The notes: generated from the sequence alone by a model not told the origin. Positions 9,492-21,625 are shown, counted from the stretch's first letter. The stretch: 64,000 nucleotides of DNA from Liolophura sinensis (GCF_032854445.1 NC_088298.1:6042488-6106487), one strand, 5' to 3'. Made by a program: numbers and translations.

Positions 9492-12400
9492 TCAGACCAT
9501 TATCATCTCGTCTCCATCTGCGAGAATTCTGGTGTTCTCTATCCTTTCATCAACAAAGCGCCCCATCACGTGCGAGGTACAGTATCTGACGATACAACGC
9601 AGGCGGTTTTTACGCCGACAAATGTTACACAGCTGAGCGAAGATCTCCTCAACGCGGGACTCAGCTACAATGAAAGAATGTTGGACGAAATAGTGTTAAT
9701 AACCCTAAAACTTTATCCATGGCTAAATTCTTCATTTACCTGATTCTGAGAGATTTCCAAGCCGAATCGGCATTATATCGAGGAATATGAATAGCAATCA
9801 AAGCTCAACTGGGATACATATTCTGTTGCAAATTGAATTGGTTGATGAGTTTGGTTATCTCACCAATGCGATCGCTGTGAGTTCAAGTCCAACTCATGCT
9901 GGCTTCCTCTCTTGACGTACGTGAGAAGGTCTGCCAGCAATGTACGGATGGTCGTGGATCCCTCCGGCCTCTGCCCAGTTTCCGCCCACCATAATGTTGG
10001 CTGCCGTCGTATAAGTGAAATATTCTTGAGTACGGCGTAAAACACTAATCAAATAAATAAATAAATGTATTCATCAAGGTATTAGTGAGGCAGTCTGTAC
10101 CTCGTATCCACCAAGGTATTAGTGTGCTAGTGTGTACCTCATGTCCACCAAGGTATTAGTGTGCTAGTGTGTACTTTGTGTCCACCAAGGTATTAGTGTG
10201 CTACTGTGTACCTCGTGTCCACCAAGGTATTAGTGTGCTAGGGTGCGCCTTTTGACCACGAAGGTATAGTGTGCTAGTTTGTACCTTGTGTCCAGCAAGG
10301 TATTTGTGTGCTAATGTGTACCTCGTGTTCACCAAGCTATTAGTGAGCTAGTGTGTACCTCGTGTCCTCCAAGATATTGGTGTGCTAGTATGTACCCTGT
10401 GTCCACCAAGGTATTTGTGTGCTAGTGTCTACCTTGTCTCTGCAAAGGTACAAGTGTGCTGGTGTGTACGTTATGTCCACCAAGGTATTTGTGTGCTAGC
10501 GTCTGTCTTATGTCCACCAAGATATTAGCGTGCTAGTGTGTACCTTGTATCCACTAAGGTATCAGTGAACTAGTGTATATCTCGTGCCCACCAAGCTACT
10601 AGTGTGCTAGTGTGTACCCTGTGTCTATTAAGCTATTAGTGTGCTAGTGTGTACCTTGTGTCCACCAAGGTATTAATGTGCTACTGTGTACCTCGTGTCC
10701 ACCAAGATATTGGTGTGCTAGTATGTACCCTGTGTCCACCAAGGTATTTGTGTGCTAGTGTCTACCTTGTCTCTACAAAGGTACAAGTGTGCTGGTGTGT
10801 ACGTTATGTCCACCAAGGTATTTGTGTGCTAGCGTCTGTCTTATGTCCACCAAGATATTAGCGTGCTAGTGTGTACCTTGTATCCACTAAGGTATCAGTG
10901 AACTAGTGTATATCTCGTGCTCACCAAGCTACTAGTGTGCTAGTGTATACCCTGATGTCTATTAAGCTATTAGTGTGCTAGTGTGTACCTTGTGTCCACC
11001 AAGGTATTAATGTGCTACTGTGTACCTAGTGTCCACAAAGGTATTAGTGTGCTAGTGTGCACCTTTTGACCACGAAGGTATTAGTGTGCTAGTTTGCACG
11101 TCGTGCCCACCAAGCTACTAGTGTGCTCGTGTGTTCCCTGTGTCTATTAAGCTATTAGCGTGCTAGTGTGTACCTTGTATCTACTAAGGTATCAGTGAAC
11201 TAGTGTATACCTCGTGCCCACCAAGCTTCTAGTGTGCTAGTGTGTACCCTGTGTCTATTAAGCTATTAGTGTGCTAGTGTGTACCTTGTGTCCATCCAGG
11301 TATTAATGTGCTACTGTGTACCTCGTGTCCACCAAGGTATTAGTGTGCTAGTGTGGATCTTTTGACCACGAAGGTATTAGTGTGCTAGTTTGTACCTTGA
11401 GTCCATCAAGGTATTCGTGTGCTAGTGTGTACCTTGTGTCTACCAAGGTATTGGTGTGCTAGTGTGCACCTTGTGTCCACCAATGTCTTAGTGTACTAGT
11501 GTGTACTTTGTGCCCACCAAGGTATTAGTGTACTAGTGTGTACCCTGTGTCCGCCAAGGTATTAGTGTACTGGTGTGTACCTTGTGTCCACTAAATGGTG
11601 TTCCAGTGTCTACGTCATAGAGTATATAGCGTATAGAGTATACAGTGTTCCATAACGTCTCCGTTATGAAAAAATGAATGAATGTAAAAAGTTGACAAAT
11701 GGATAGAATTAAAGGCTTGGCACTTGAGACCGGACGTGGTAAGAGTTCAGAGTTCCAGTGTCTACCTTGTAAATGCCAGACTTTTTCCGTTACAAGGTTA
11801 AAACAATACAGCAATCTGCAATTAACATTCTTGATAAATTTTAGGAACTTTGGTACCTACCGGTACTTTGAAACGTAGCACATTCACAGAGAGACTGATA
11901 TTCTGTGAAATATATTTTTTTAGGTTATTGTAAAATAATAGCAAAATTCGTTTGCTTTTGCGCTGACCGCTTTTTGTCAAAAAAGTTGCCGGTATATATT
12001 GCCTCTTTAAACAGTTTTAATTGTTCAGATTATCATCGCAAATTATTAGGAATTCTGTGACCAATTTACAATCTCTTATGGTTTAAGCTTTGAACCGGGT
12101 CACACTGTGTAACATGAGAACTCGATGTCCTTGAACGCTATAGAATGTACAGCCAGTGACCTGCAACCAAGCTATTGGTGTGCTACCGTGTACCCTGTGT
12201 CCGCCAAGCTATTGGTGTGCTACCGTGTACCCTGTGTCTACCAAGGTATTAGTGTACTAGTGTGTACCTTGTGTCCGCCAAGGTATTAGTGTACTAGTGT
12301 GTACCTTGTGTCCACTAAATGGTGTTCCAGTGTCTACGTTACAGAGTATATAGCGTATAGAGTATATAGTGTTCCATAACGTCTCCGTTATGAAAAAATG

Positions 12401-12711
12401 ATTGAATGTAAAAAGTTGACAAATGGATAGAATTAAAGGCTTGGCACTTGAGACCGGGCGTTGTAAGACTTCAGATACATTAAGAGTGTGAGAACTATGG
12501 ATTCGAAACAAAGTAGGGAGGGGAATTAGAAAATGAATAACGGATTGAAAATCCACCAAAATGTTCGGAGGAGCAACTGCTAAAACTTACCGTCTGTTTC
12601 TAATTGATGTTCAAGAGCGGTTAACTCCAGATCTTCGCCAACGCTAGCCTGTGCCAAACTGATCACTACCAGAGCAACAATAACAACGGCCGTCGATCGG
12701 TAACAATTCAT
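9492..12711 (-). CDS. Secreted cysteine peptide gene A (two exons, 97 aa)
   Basis: Exon 1 is 12711-12591 (121 bp; 40 codons plus 1 nt; donor G|GTAAGT). Exon 2 is 9664-9492 (173 bp; acceptor CATTGTAG; stop TGA). The intron is phase 1. Exon 1 encodes a signal peptide (MNCYRSTAVVIVALVVISLA, likely cut after QA at residue 22) and an acidic pro-like stretch. Exon 2 opens with a helical-looking segment EEIFAQL and then C-x2-C-x7-C-x4-C at residues 53, 56, 64 and 69. The loop RRKNRLR between the second and third Cys is strongly basic, and an acidic tail ends DEMIMV. I assembled it from homology with genes B and C, which share exon layout, phase and promoter. The intron carries a 37-bp minisatellite. 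Family not recognised. The cationic Cys core resembles secreted defence or signalling peptides, but that is inference. Confidence 0.8.
9862..10066 (+). repeat. SINE-1 copy
   Basis: Runs from CACCAATGCGATCGCTGTGA through GTGAAATATTCTTGAGTACG to GGCGTAAAACACTAATC and an (AAAT)n tail. It lies in the intron of peptide gene A, directly before the 37-bp minisatellite. Confidence 0.8.
10068..11592 (+). repeat. 37-bp minisatellite with 333-bp higher-order unit
   Basis: About 41 copies of a 37-bp unit (GGTATTAGTGTGCTAGTGTG then TACCTTGTGTCCACCAA). A run of nine variant monomers from about 10371 recurs almost unchanged 333 bp later at 10704, so there is a 9-mer higher-order repeat. Intronic in peptide gene A. 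Confidence 0.9.
11533..11752. repeat. Segmental duplicate, copy 1
   Basis: The end of the 37-bp array plus about 160 bp of unique sequence (TAACGTCTCCGTTATGAAAA and onward) recurs 724 bp downstream at 12257-12476 with few differences. Confidence 0.85.
12170..12315 (+). repeat. 37-bp minisatellite, second short block
   Basis: About four monomers of the same 37-bp unit, separated from the main array by about 570 bp. Confidence 0.85.
12257..12476. repeat. Segmental duplicate, copy 2
   Basis: Near-identical to 11533-11752. The unique part follows the minisatellite in both copies, so the array and its flank were duplicated together. Confidence 0.85.
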
Positions 12712-12880
12712 CCTGCCCGAGATTCACGTGTATGCAGTTTGAATGTCAGCGGGACGGTTGATATCTGTATATAAATGAAAACAAGCGGACACTTTGCTTA
12801 ACGAAGCCACGTCCAATAGGAAATGACAATAGCGGCTAAGTTTAGATCTCTGGAGGATGTTGACCTATTTCACAATTCAT
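12712..12880 (-). promoter_or_regulatory. Promoter of peptide gene A, conserved with B and C
   Basis: TATA-like TTTATATA at 12775-12768, about 60 bp before the ATG. Between it and the ATG is CCGTCCCGCTGACATTC, matched in genes B and C. Upstream lies a block with ACTTTGCTTAACGAAGCCAC (plus-strand reading) that is also shared. Confidence 0.65.
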
Positions 12881-12929
12881 TTCCTGTTCACTACATTGTA
12901 GTTGCGCCTCTAGAGCTGGCCTCAGACCC

Positions 12930-13000
12930 CCATTAATTTTCCATAAGCGACAATATTAACGTCTAGCGCTTTAGGTCAGTCCCAAACATTCCGCGGCCAA
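12930..13000 (-). repeat. Dispersed repeat, inverse match to 18.09 kb
   Basis: Reverse complement contains GGAATGTTTGGGACTGA and ATGGAAAATTAATGGGGGTC, which match 18093-18165 with scattered changes. Confidence 0.6.
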
Positions 13001-13349
13001 TAAGATTTGGTGCATACGTGGCTCAGCCTGTGAGAAAGAAGCCATTAAAATCTTGACATATCTTGTCAAAATCTGGACCTTTCTATGCCGGCAGCTGGGA
13101 GGGGTACCTAGCAACAAGGGGACGTCACTCGCAGCCTCATCACTACCTCCTCTCACCCAGAATGTCAAAAGCTCATACCCCTTCAATGTTTAGACAGTTT
13201 CCAGCATTACAATACCAAGCATGCACCTGTACGCGAAAAATGGACGCCTGGGAGCGAAAAAAAGACTTTATACCCTAAAATACACAGAATTACATTCGTC
13301 CCTAACGAAAAACGGAAGTTGTAATAGGGGTCTGTGTCCAGCTCCTAGT

Positions 13350-13450
13350 TTCTATACCTTACACTTGCGCAATTTGGTGCAAGATTTACTTCCGAACTGA
13401 AGAGTGAATGAGGAGCACTGATTGGATAATACTACCACACAGAAATTATA
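13350..13450 (+). repeat. Dispersed repeat shared with 54.8 kb
   Basis: Blocks GCGCAATTTGGTGCAAGATT, TCCGAACTGAAG and CTGATTGGATAA also occur in the same order at 54794-54869. It runs up to the long TA tract. Confidence 0.55.
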
Positions 13451-13461
13451 GGTTATTGATA

Positions 13462-13623
<162 letters not shown>

Positions 13624-13699
13624 GTTAGCTACATCAGCAGCGAGGTAAATCACAGGTAATCTTGTATCGGTCAGGCTCTACGAGACCATGGTTATGGTA

Positions 13700-14510
13700 A
13701 TTAGAGTTTGCTGGTTATTTGTAATGGCTTAAAATCTTTTAATTTTCGCAGTAATGCAAACTGTATGAGCCTGTATCGTAAAGTAGAAAGAACAGCGTGT
13801 AACCTCCTTCAGTTATAAGAGGACTCGTCCAGACATAAGAAGAAGGTAGAGATTTGTATTGAAGAGCCAGTCGTCGTCGGTGTTTGGCATGTCGAAGTGT
13901 GAAATGCTATGTTGTCAGTCGTCGCTCAAAATGCTGACATGTAAAGTGACATTAATCGGAATCGGAATCTTGGATATAGTTTTTCTATCCAGGTTATAAT
14001 AAGTAATGCCCCCAAAAGGATCGTCCAGTAGAAAATGGTGTTTTTATGTTCGCTAGAAAGACAGAACGTGATGAAATAGTAACTCTACATATTCCAAACG
14101 AATTCATTACTGAACGACCAAATGCATAGAGACAAGGGGGCAAATTACATTCATCTATTCTCTTAAGGTAATTTAGGATGTGATGAAAGAAAGCGAGCAA
14201 AATGAACTTTTGGCTTTTCATAACTGTTTTGAAATGTTTGTGTATGCATAAACTTCGTATTTCACGTCACTAAATATACAGTAGATGGGTCGTATGACGA
14301 CGGTTATCTCCCTTGTAACAAACCAGTATGTAAATGCGGACAGGGTGCTGCCTCACTGGAATGCTCCTTGGGCCGGAAAAACGCCAGTGCAAATTAAATT
14401 CCCTGCCCCCACTTCCTTCCCCGCCTTACTGGAATGCTAAATGTATCTAAGGCTGACTATTGATGTAGTGTTACAAGTGGGATATGTCAAAGTTTGTTTG
14501 GGGTTAAATG
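13700..14510. other. No gene seen
   Basis: Unique-looking AT-rich sequence with only short open frames lacking splice or domain support. Confidence 0.4.
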
Positions 14511-14514
14511 TCGT

Positions 14515-14770
14515 TTTCGACATTGTTTCAGTCATACAACGACGGAGTCTCCGTGTAGGAGGCCGGGTACAATGCCATGATGGCACTTTGTCGACCAGTA
14601 CGGGTCGACCAGTACTTTCTCCATTCCCCTTATACTGAGCTACAAGCGAGGTAGTACCGAGATAACCTGTGTTTAAGTCTTACGTATGTTTCGATTGGGG
14701 ATCGAAACCCGGATCTACACCGTTTACGAGGCGGTCGACCCTATCCATTACGCCTTCACAGCCGGTGTGA
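14515..14770 (-). repeat. Diverged SINE-2 copy
   Basis: Read on the plus strand it begins GGGGTTAAATGTCG, then TTTCAGTCATACAACGACGG, and ends with a B-box-like GGGGATCGAAACCC and GAGGCGGTCGACCCTA, i.e. an inverted tRNA-like head. Confidence 0.6.
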
Positions 14771-14799
14771 GACAAAATAAAATGTCTAGTTAGCGTCAC

Positions 14800-16500
14800 A
14801 TTAAGTGGGTTTGCCGGAGATTTATAGAACGATATATTCCGATACAAGAGACTTTACCACATTTGCTACACTCATGATGAGGGAGTTTGAAGTTCGAACT
14901 CCTTTGTCATTAGAGGTTAAGAAAAGTACCATGTCACCTGTCAGCAGTATAAGGGAATGTTTTTGATTAACTAAACTGTAATATGGTTATTTAGAGTAAA
15001 CGAACGATGCAGAAAAGCCCAGCGTTTGTGCACTTATGATCGAAGATGAGACAGGTAATCGCTAAATTAATGTCAACAAAAGCTGCTTAACATTTTTAAC
15101 TCGTAATATAATATAAGAGGGCAATTTTTACCTTCAACGGCAAAAGAATTCGATTACTCTTCATTGAACTGATGATGAGGGGTGCATGATGAGAGATTTG
15201 GGAAAGTACTTAGCGTAAATTACTGGGCTTAGAGAGCCGTAAACACAAGTACAAGCGTGACGTATACATCTTCAAAGCAGGTTTAGTGACAAAAATCGAG
15301 ATAATCTGAACTGAATGCCTAAATTAGAAAATAATTGCAGTGTATTGTAAATTTGAAATGATGATATGACAACTGTTTTACTTTTGCCTGGTGGGACATC
15401 ACGCCCTGCATATCCTTGAGGCACAGAGGACACGGTGTTAGTGAGTGCAGTTAGAGAAAAAATATCAACGCCTACACGCATACAATACAGACATTATGTT
15501 TTACACGATTTTGTAAATTCTTTCGCAATGTGCTTAAAAAAAGTTCCATTTTTCCGGATGTGATTAGCTCGCAGTGGACAAAGTGGGAGTTGTCATGCCA
15601 AAAGCTGCCCTGTTGACAAGTACAGGTTAATCCAATCACGGATTTATACCGTTTCGAATATTTCCATATGTAAAATTTTAACAATTCTTTTTAACTTGTC
15701 CAAGCAATACGAAATATACTATAGATATATACGGGGGCGGGGAGGGAGTTACGTCGAACTTAATAATTGTTCACTCACATGACGACGAGGAGCCCTTAGG
15801 TGTGTGTACATATAGTGTGTCTTCTAAATCTGCACAGTGAGTTTGTAAAATAAAATATTTTCCATGTAGCGGAAAGAAGTGAACTGCTTCAATTTTGAAT
15901 AGTAAATGTCTCATGACACACAAAATATAAAATCACTAGAATTCAACTGACCACTGGGCTTTAACGATATTTTCATCAAAAAATCAATCAGTGCAAATCC
16001 TGTAGATTTCTTACGATAATTTTAGACTAGCCCAAATAATTACCTATCACATGTCATCCACCCCGTCTGTCCAGGTGTTGCCGTTCAAGATCGGTAATAG
16101 AGTTCGTAAAATACATAGCACGGATAGTGTTATAACTTTTTCAATCTCATTTTACCGCTATAAATAGCACAGGTACCTATGTGATTTTTTGAAAGGCAAT
16201 AATGTGAGACATTCTTGGTAAATAGTGAAAACGTGATTTGAGTATGTATTTTCCCCCAAAGTCTCGTATGTTTTTGCCTCCACAGGAGCAACATCACAAA
16301 GTTGTGAAGAGTAGTCTCCCTTGACGAACTGTACAGCCACATTAGGTTTTTTCATCTTTCATATAGCGAGGCCTACATCTCTTTAATTCTTATAATTGAT
16401 CAGCACAAATAGTCACAAGGGTATCTCATCTGCTAAGTGCGAAAAGAAGTAGTAATCGTGAAAAACTGAACTATTCTTTACTTTGTTCACAAAAAGTCTA
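14800..16500. other. No gene seen
   Basis: AT-rich intergenic DNA. A short SINE-2-like remnant (TTACGTCGAACTT then CACATGACGACGAGGAGCCC) is visible at about 15748-15798; nothing else is supported. Confidence 0.4.
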
Positions 16501-16871
16501 TTAAGGGCTAAGCTTAGACGGCTGACTCAGTGAGCTGACTAGCAGTTTGGTCTAACCCGTTTCACAAAGGAAATATTTGTCTATAAATAACTATAGTTTT
16601 TTGACTTGGATTTTCAAAGATGGCCCAAAATGCTTAGTCACGTCCGAAGGTGGCTAGGAGAAAAGAAATTCGGCTTTAAAAGCGTTGTTAGTTCAGTTTT
16701 TGAAAATCTGTTTACTGATTGGAGGAAATAGGAACAAATCAGCTTCTGTCAACAAATGAAAGCCTTTTAAAGCCCACAAATCACCGCTAGGGTCACTGAG
16801 GTCACTGGGGTCACGGCGATGACGCAGAAAAGTGATGTGAGAAAACACACTCCACCTCAACCTTCATCTCC

Positions 16872-17068
16872 AATAATACTTTATATTTATTTATTTGATT
16901 GTTTTTTACTCCTTACTCAAGAATATTTCACTTATATGACGGTGGCCAACATTATGGTGGGAGAAACCGGGCACAGTCCGGTGGAAACTTACGACAATCC
17001 GCAGGTTCCTGCCAGACCTTTCCACGTATGGGCGGAGAGGAAACCAGCATGAGCTGGACTTGAACTTA
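16872..17068 (-). repeat. SINE-1 copy
   Basis: Tail ATTTATTTATTTGATTG, then CAAGAATATTTCACTTATAT, GGTGGGAGAAACCGGGCA, GCAGGTTCCTGCCAGACC and CATGAGCTGGACTTGAA in order. Confidence 0.85.
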
Positions 17069-17730
17069 ATACTTTATACAGGTGCATTCTCTTCATCTGG
17101 GGAATGTGTAGCATGATTCTAACCATCACCTAAAACAATTTCTATAATGAATGCTGATTAAATAATGGAGGCCACAACTGATGAGGCTTATCCTTCGTGC
17201 ATCTCACAGGCTCCAAAAGTCAAGCTTGTCTATTGGTGGCAGTGATGTAAAGACAAAGGTAGAGAGCGACGCATGCGCCGTGAGGAGTATGCGTTATGGG
17301 TTCTTACCTCTCTACTTTTCGTAGCCTGTTTACGGAAGTCGGTTAAATGACCCTAAACCGGTTAACAGACTTTAGGCGGCTCAGAAGCTTGTGAAACGGA
17401 CCACTGGTGAGGTACACGTTACAAAGTTTCAAGTGCTCGGACCACAATCAGCGGTTCAAAACTGTGACGAAGTGAAGTCTCACACGCTTATTTGTTTCCG
17501 CACGTGTGCTTGTTTATACAGTAGAGGAAGAGCAAATCGTTTGTAGTCAATCAAAGGTCACCGAGAGGATACAAGGAGACAGGTGGTAATGAGGCTACGA
17601 GTGACGTTACCTTGGCCTTGCCAGGAACCCTTCCCAGCTGCCTAGACAGAAAGCTCCAGAGTTTGACGGTCAACCTATGTCAAGGTTTTTTAATAGCTGA
17701 GACGAGATATGCACTAAAATTTACTGACCG

Positions 17731-18090
17731 CAGAGTGAGTGAGTGAGTGAGTGAGTGAGTAAGTGGTTGGCGTTTAACGTCGTACATAACAATTTTTCAG
17801 TCATATGACGACGAGGAATCCTATAGAATGCATGTAATGTGCCTCCTTGTTGCAGGACGGATTTCCACCGCTCTTTTATCTAGTGCTGCTTCACTGAGAC
17901 GCCTTACCGAAGGCAAGTAAGCCACAACGCCCAAGCCATTATACTGATACGGGTCAACCAGTCGTTGCACTATCCCCTTCATTTTGAAAGCTAATCACGG
18001 AAGCTGCAACTTCCCCTTGCAGTCTTACGTGTGACTCTTACCCAGGATTGACCCTGGATCTGCCGCTCCCGAAGCAGTCGCTCTGACCAC
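17731..18090 (-). repeat. Near full-length SINE-2 copy
   Basis: Begins with the (GAGT)n tail at 17736-17762, then GTTTAACGTCGTACATAACA and CAGTCATATGACGACGAGGA. It ends with an inverted tRNA-like head whose reverse complement has a box A-like TGGTCAGAGCG and a box B-like GGGTCAATCC. This gives the polarity of the family. Confidence 0.85.
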
Positions 18091-18191
18091 GGAATGTTTG
18101 GGACTGAGCTATAGCACTAACGCTAACATTGTCGCTGATGGAAAATTAATAGGGGTCTGAGGGCAAATGTGACGAAAAGTCCTCAACGAGG

Positions 18192-18290
18192 GTTGGTGCC
18201 CGATTTTTGCCCACCATAATGCTGGCCTCCGTCTTATAAGTGAAATATTCTTGAGTACGGCGTGAGAATCAATCAAATAAATAAACAAAA
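18192..18290 (+). repeat. SINE-1 3' half
   Basis: CCCACCATAATGCTGGCC, GTGAAATATTCTTGAGTACG and an AAATAAATAAA tail. Confidence 0.8.
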
Positions 18291-18586
18291 TACGCTCCTC
18301 AAACAGGTGCCCCTAGTCTATCACCTACTTCGGGCCGATAAATTCGAATGGTTTGTCGTTGAGAAGGTATAGCCTGAGAGTAGCTGGTGCTAAGAGTTAT
18401 TGGCCAGTATGAAATAAGGAAACCAGTATGTTACAACTGATGACAGCTGGTTTAACAGAGACTGAATGTGGTGAGGCACACCCGTCAACGTCGAAAAGTT
18501 ATGAGTGTAGTCTCCATCTGGCTTCCGGTCAAGATATCGTACTAACCACGTGTCCGTTCAATGTTAATGTTTGTGTTTTCTGTCAG

Positions 18587-18684
18587 TTAGTACCCATGCT
18601 GTCTCATAGAGTGAGAAGTACAGTATTTGGCAATGCAACGAGGAAGCTTTTTTCGGCGACGTAGTTCACACATTTTGTCTTTTT
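18587..18684 (-). pseudogene. Decayed cysteine exon copy 1 (peptide family)
   Basis: Aligns with exon 2 of peptide genes A-C. The frame is open and phase-compatible (2 nt, then KDKMCELRRRKKLPRC, IAKYCTSHSMRQHGY, stop). However, the second Cys of the CxxC pair is Arg, about 16 codons of the exon's beginning are altered, and the usual acceptor TGTAG/TGCAG reads TGCATG. No matching signal-peptide exon was found upstream. It ends GY-stop like gene B. Probably a relic, though a three-Cys gene with an unseen first exon is possible. Confidence 0.6.
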
Positions 18685-18944
18685 CTCACATGCAGTGAAA
18701 GAATGTCTGATGAAATTAAGAAAATTAACTTTTGTACTATTCAGATATTTTCACACAGTCAGAAACATTTCGAGTCAAACAATGATATCATTTCAACTTT
18801 TAGCAAACGAACGAAGACAGAACCACTGGAGCGACCAATGACTTTGGGCTCAACAAGTGATAGTTTTTAAGCATTTTCCATGAGCTGGGTAGTGTATTAA
18901 ATATGAAAGGCATTAACTACAGCATACGGAGTAAAACCAGATTG

Positions 18945-19200
18945 GCGATGACAATATGTTAACTGACAAATGGTCACATGTAACTGGTGAAATACGACTT
19001 TTTGTCAGTTTATGTCAGTTAGGCTTTTACGTAAATGTAAAATGTGGTAAAGTACATTTGAGAAGAACAAGGCAGAAAAAATGTTAATTGCAACGTTTTA
19101 GACGTTATCGGTGTAGAATTACTGAAAATGCTGTGTTGTTATCAAATTTAATACACTTAACACAATTTAACACATTAAAACATAGAAAAGTGACCAGGCC
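18945..19200 (+). repeat. Dispersed repeat family (copies at 48.6 and 48.98 kb)
   Basis: Contains TGACAAATGGTCACATGTAA, a CTGGTGAAATACG block and, further on, ATGCTGTGTTGTTATCAA and AAAGTGACCAGGCC. The same ordered blocks occur at 48590-48905. Confidence 0.7.
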
Positions 19201-19388
19201 TCGGGGATGCTTAGTCCACAAGCAGGGACCAGACCTCGGGGGATGCTTTTTCCACCAGCAGGGACCAAACATCGGGGATGATTAGTCCACCAGCAGGGAC
19301 CAGACCTTGGGGATGCTTTGTCCACCAGCAGGGACCAGGCCTCAGGGATGCTTTGTCCACCAGCAGGGACCAGGCCTCGGGGACGTCA
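19195..19388 (+). repeat. 35-bp minisatellite
   Basis: About 5.5 copies of GGGGATGCTTTGTCCACCAG-CAGGGACCAGGCCTC. It grows out of the 3' end of the dispersed repeat at 18945-19200, since the 48.9-kb copy carries one similar unit. Confidence 0.9.
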
Positions 19389-19987
19389 TTGCTCTGGTTC
19401 TGATTATCTGTGACTAGATCAACGCTCTAGTCGAATGAAACAGCGCGAGTGCTGGAGTGAAAAATATAAGTGTAGGCACTTGGAATCCTTGGACGATCAT
19501 TCCCAGAATATAAGTTTAGGATGGTAATCAGTCGTAATTCCCGATCTACTTTTGTAATCTGCTGATAAGGACTGAAGTAGTCTTGAGGAATGCTATCTGT
19601 GTCCACAGCCTGGTTGGGAAACCGTTATAAATTTCAAATACCGTACACAGATAACACTATAAGCAGTTCAATAAGATGATGTATATTGAAAAGTTAGACG
19701 TGCAGATCCAATTAGAGCTTTCGAGGTATTCAAAGCTTTATCACTGTTCCGTTACATGACTGTCGATTGTACGCCTGATAACGCGAGAATCTGGCGAGGT
19801 TTTGTGGGGATATTAAGTTCAAAGACATGAAACTCACATGTGAAATCCAAACAAAAGCAAAATGGCTGATTTGCCTGAGAATGGTCCATGCATAAATGTG
19901 CCTAAAACAGGACGGTCTAGTCCGACAAGGTAAGAGTGTAGAGTCGATACAGCTTCCGATCTAAGTATTACCTTGGCACTATCCCGT

Positions 19988-20134
19988 CTAAGCTGTCAGA
20001 ATTCCAGGGTCGCGAGTCCTTGAGTCAGCATGAGGCCTGAGGGAAAGGGAAGTACAATATTTGGCGATGCAGCGAAGTTGTTGTTTGCGTCGACATAGTT
20101 AACACAGCCGGGCAATGGTGTCCTCAACGCGTCT
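19988..20134 (-). pseudogene. Decayed cysteine exon copy 2 (peptide family)
   Basis: Aligns with exon 2 of peptide genes A-C, including RCIAKYCTS and the upstream CysxxCys position. An internal TAA falls between the first two cysteines (a pair of small compensating indels relative to gene A), and the acceptor TGTAG reads TCGAC. Downstream 3' UTR similarity (19535-19640) and intron similarity (about 20160-20340) persist, so a whole gene was once copied. No first exon is visible. Confidence 0.7.
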
Positions 20135-20615
20135 CAGTCGATAAGAAAACTTGTATCAAACGCACACACATCAGAGGAGCAAGGTTTGAATGTAAAAACT
20201 GTATAGTAGCTGTACCGCATCACTCGTACCTTGTCCAATGTATTAAGATGTGCTAATACCGCCATCTAAAGCTACATACTGTCTGATGGCTCAAACCACG
20301 TGTAGGTTTCTTTTAAAAATAAGGAAAGTTCTGTGGTGCACTTGGTGTTCACTGGAGTTCACCTCATGTATTAACATTGCAAATTTGAAATTCTTTTTCT
20401 TTATAAGGTATAGGTTTATTTTGTCGTCTTGTAAAACCAAAAACAGTTTTAGCTACAGAGTAGGAGTTTCTAGTAAGACATTTATTTCAGATAGTGAAGA
20501 AATGGGAATTTCTTCGAAAGGTATCCATATACTCTTATTTCCCATCAAGATTTCATGCGATTCGTTGTTGTTTTGGATCCGCTGCATCGTAGGTTGTAAC
20601 CCTACAACTTACTAT

Positions 20616-20776
20616 AAAAATACATATTTATTTCATTGGTATTTAACGCCATACTCAAGAATATTTCACTTATACGACGGCGACCAGAATTGTGGTGGGA
20701 GGAAACCGGGCATAGCCCGGGGGAAACCCACGACCATCCGCAGGTTGTTGTCAGACCTTCCCACTTACGGCGGGAA
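20616..20776 (-). repeat. SINE-1 copy, truncated
   Basis: ATTTATTTCATTGGTATTTA tail end, CAAGAATATTTCACTTATAC, then GGGAGGAAACCGGGCATAGC. It stops near CTTACGGCGGGA and continues into a flank shared with the 21.47-kb copy. Confidence 0.85.
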
Positions 20777-20779
20777 ACT

Positions 20780-21460
20780 GTAAACATAGGTTACGCTGCT
20801 TGCACAAAGAGGTTGTATGGTGATAGTAACTTTTCGGAATTACGATCGTGATCGTAGGCAAAACGTGTATGTAAACTAAGGTGGTCTTTGTAAATGGACA
20901 CTATACCAGTAATTAATTTTCAAAGGATTCTACATCATAATGATTCAGCCAATAGCGACAACTTGGGGGAAAACTCTCGTAGGATCTTTTTGAGACAATT
21001 AGACGGCTCATCTTCGTAAAGCGAGTAGAAAATTATCACCTAACAGTCTACTTTAGGCAAGCATTTGTACTTCATTTTAGATTGAGCAGATCGTAACTAT
21101 TTACAGCAGGGTCATGCAAATTGTATTTTTTATTGTATATTACTATACTTTCGTAGCGGACAATCCTTTCGTGCAAAATGTTGTCGATTGTAAGTTAAAG
21201 GTATGATCACGATCTGAGTGATTCACGATCAACTTAGGTCTGCCATCCCCTTGTGTAAGAGGACCCTGATATTGGGTCCATCGTGGAGTAGTGTAACCAT
21301 CACCGTCAATCTAACGAATTACTTATTTCATTCCTTATTTTGTTCTTCAGACTCATGACAGGCATCCAGACTTTTGATAAACTTTTGTTGACTTCACTAT
21401 CACCGATAATTAGTAATTTCAAATTTTTTAATTTTAAAAATTTTTAATTTTATATCTCCC
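20780..21460. other. No gene seen
   Basis: AT-rich intergenic DNA between two related SINE copies; no supported frames. Confidence 0.4.
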
Positions 21461-21465
21461 AGTAG

Positions 21466-21625
21466 TTTATTTATTTATCACATTGGTGTTTTACGCCCTA
21501 CTTAAGAATATTTCTTTTATACAACGGCGGCCAGCAGTATGGTGGAAGGAAACAGGGCAGAGCCAGGGGAAAACCGACGACCATCCACAGGTTGCTGACA
21601 GACCTTCCCACGTACGGCCGGAGAC
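21466..21625 (-). repeat. SINE-1 copy, truncated at the same point
   Basis: Same layout as 20616-20776. The sequence beyond it (GTTACGCTGCTTGCACAAAG followed by GGTTGT) is also shared. Confidence 0.85.

Noticed and set aside
16545..17400. DNA transposon suggested by weak inverted ends (TGGTC...CGTTTCACAA)
   Set aside because: The inverted match is short and imperfect, no target duplication is visible, and a separate SINE lies inside.
20250..20783. 177-codon plus-strand frame
   Set aside because: Its start lies in sequence homologous to the intron of the peptide genes and its end is an antisense reading of a SINE-1 copy.
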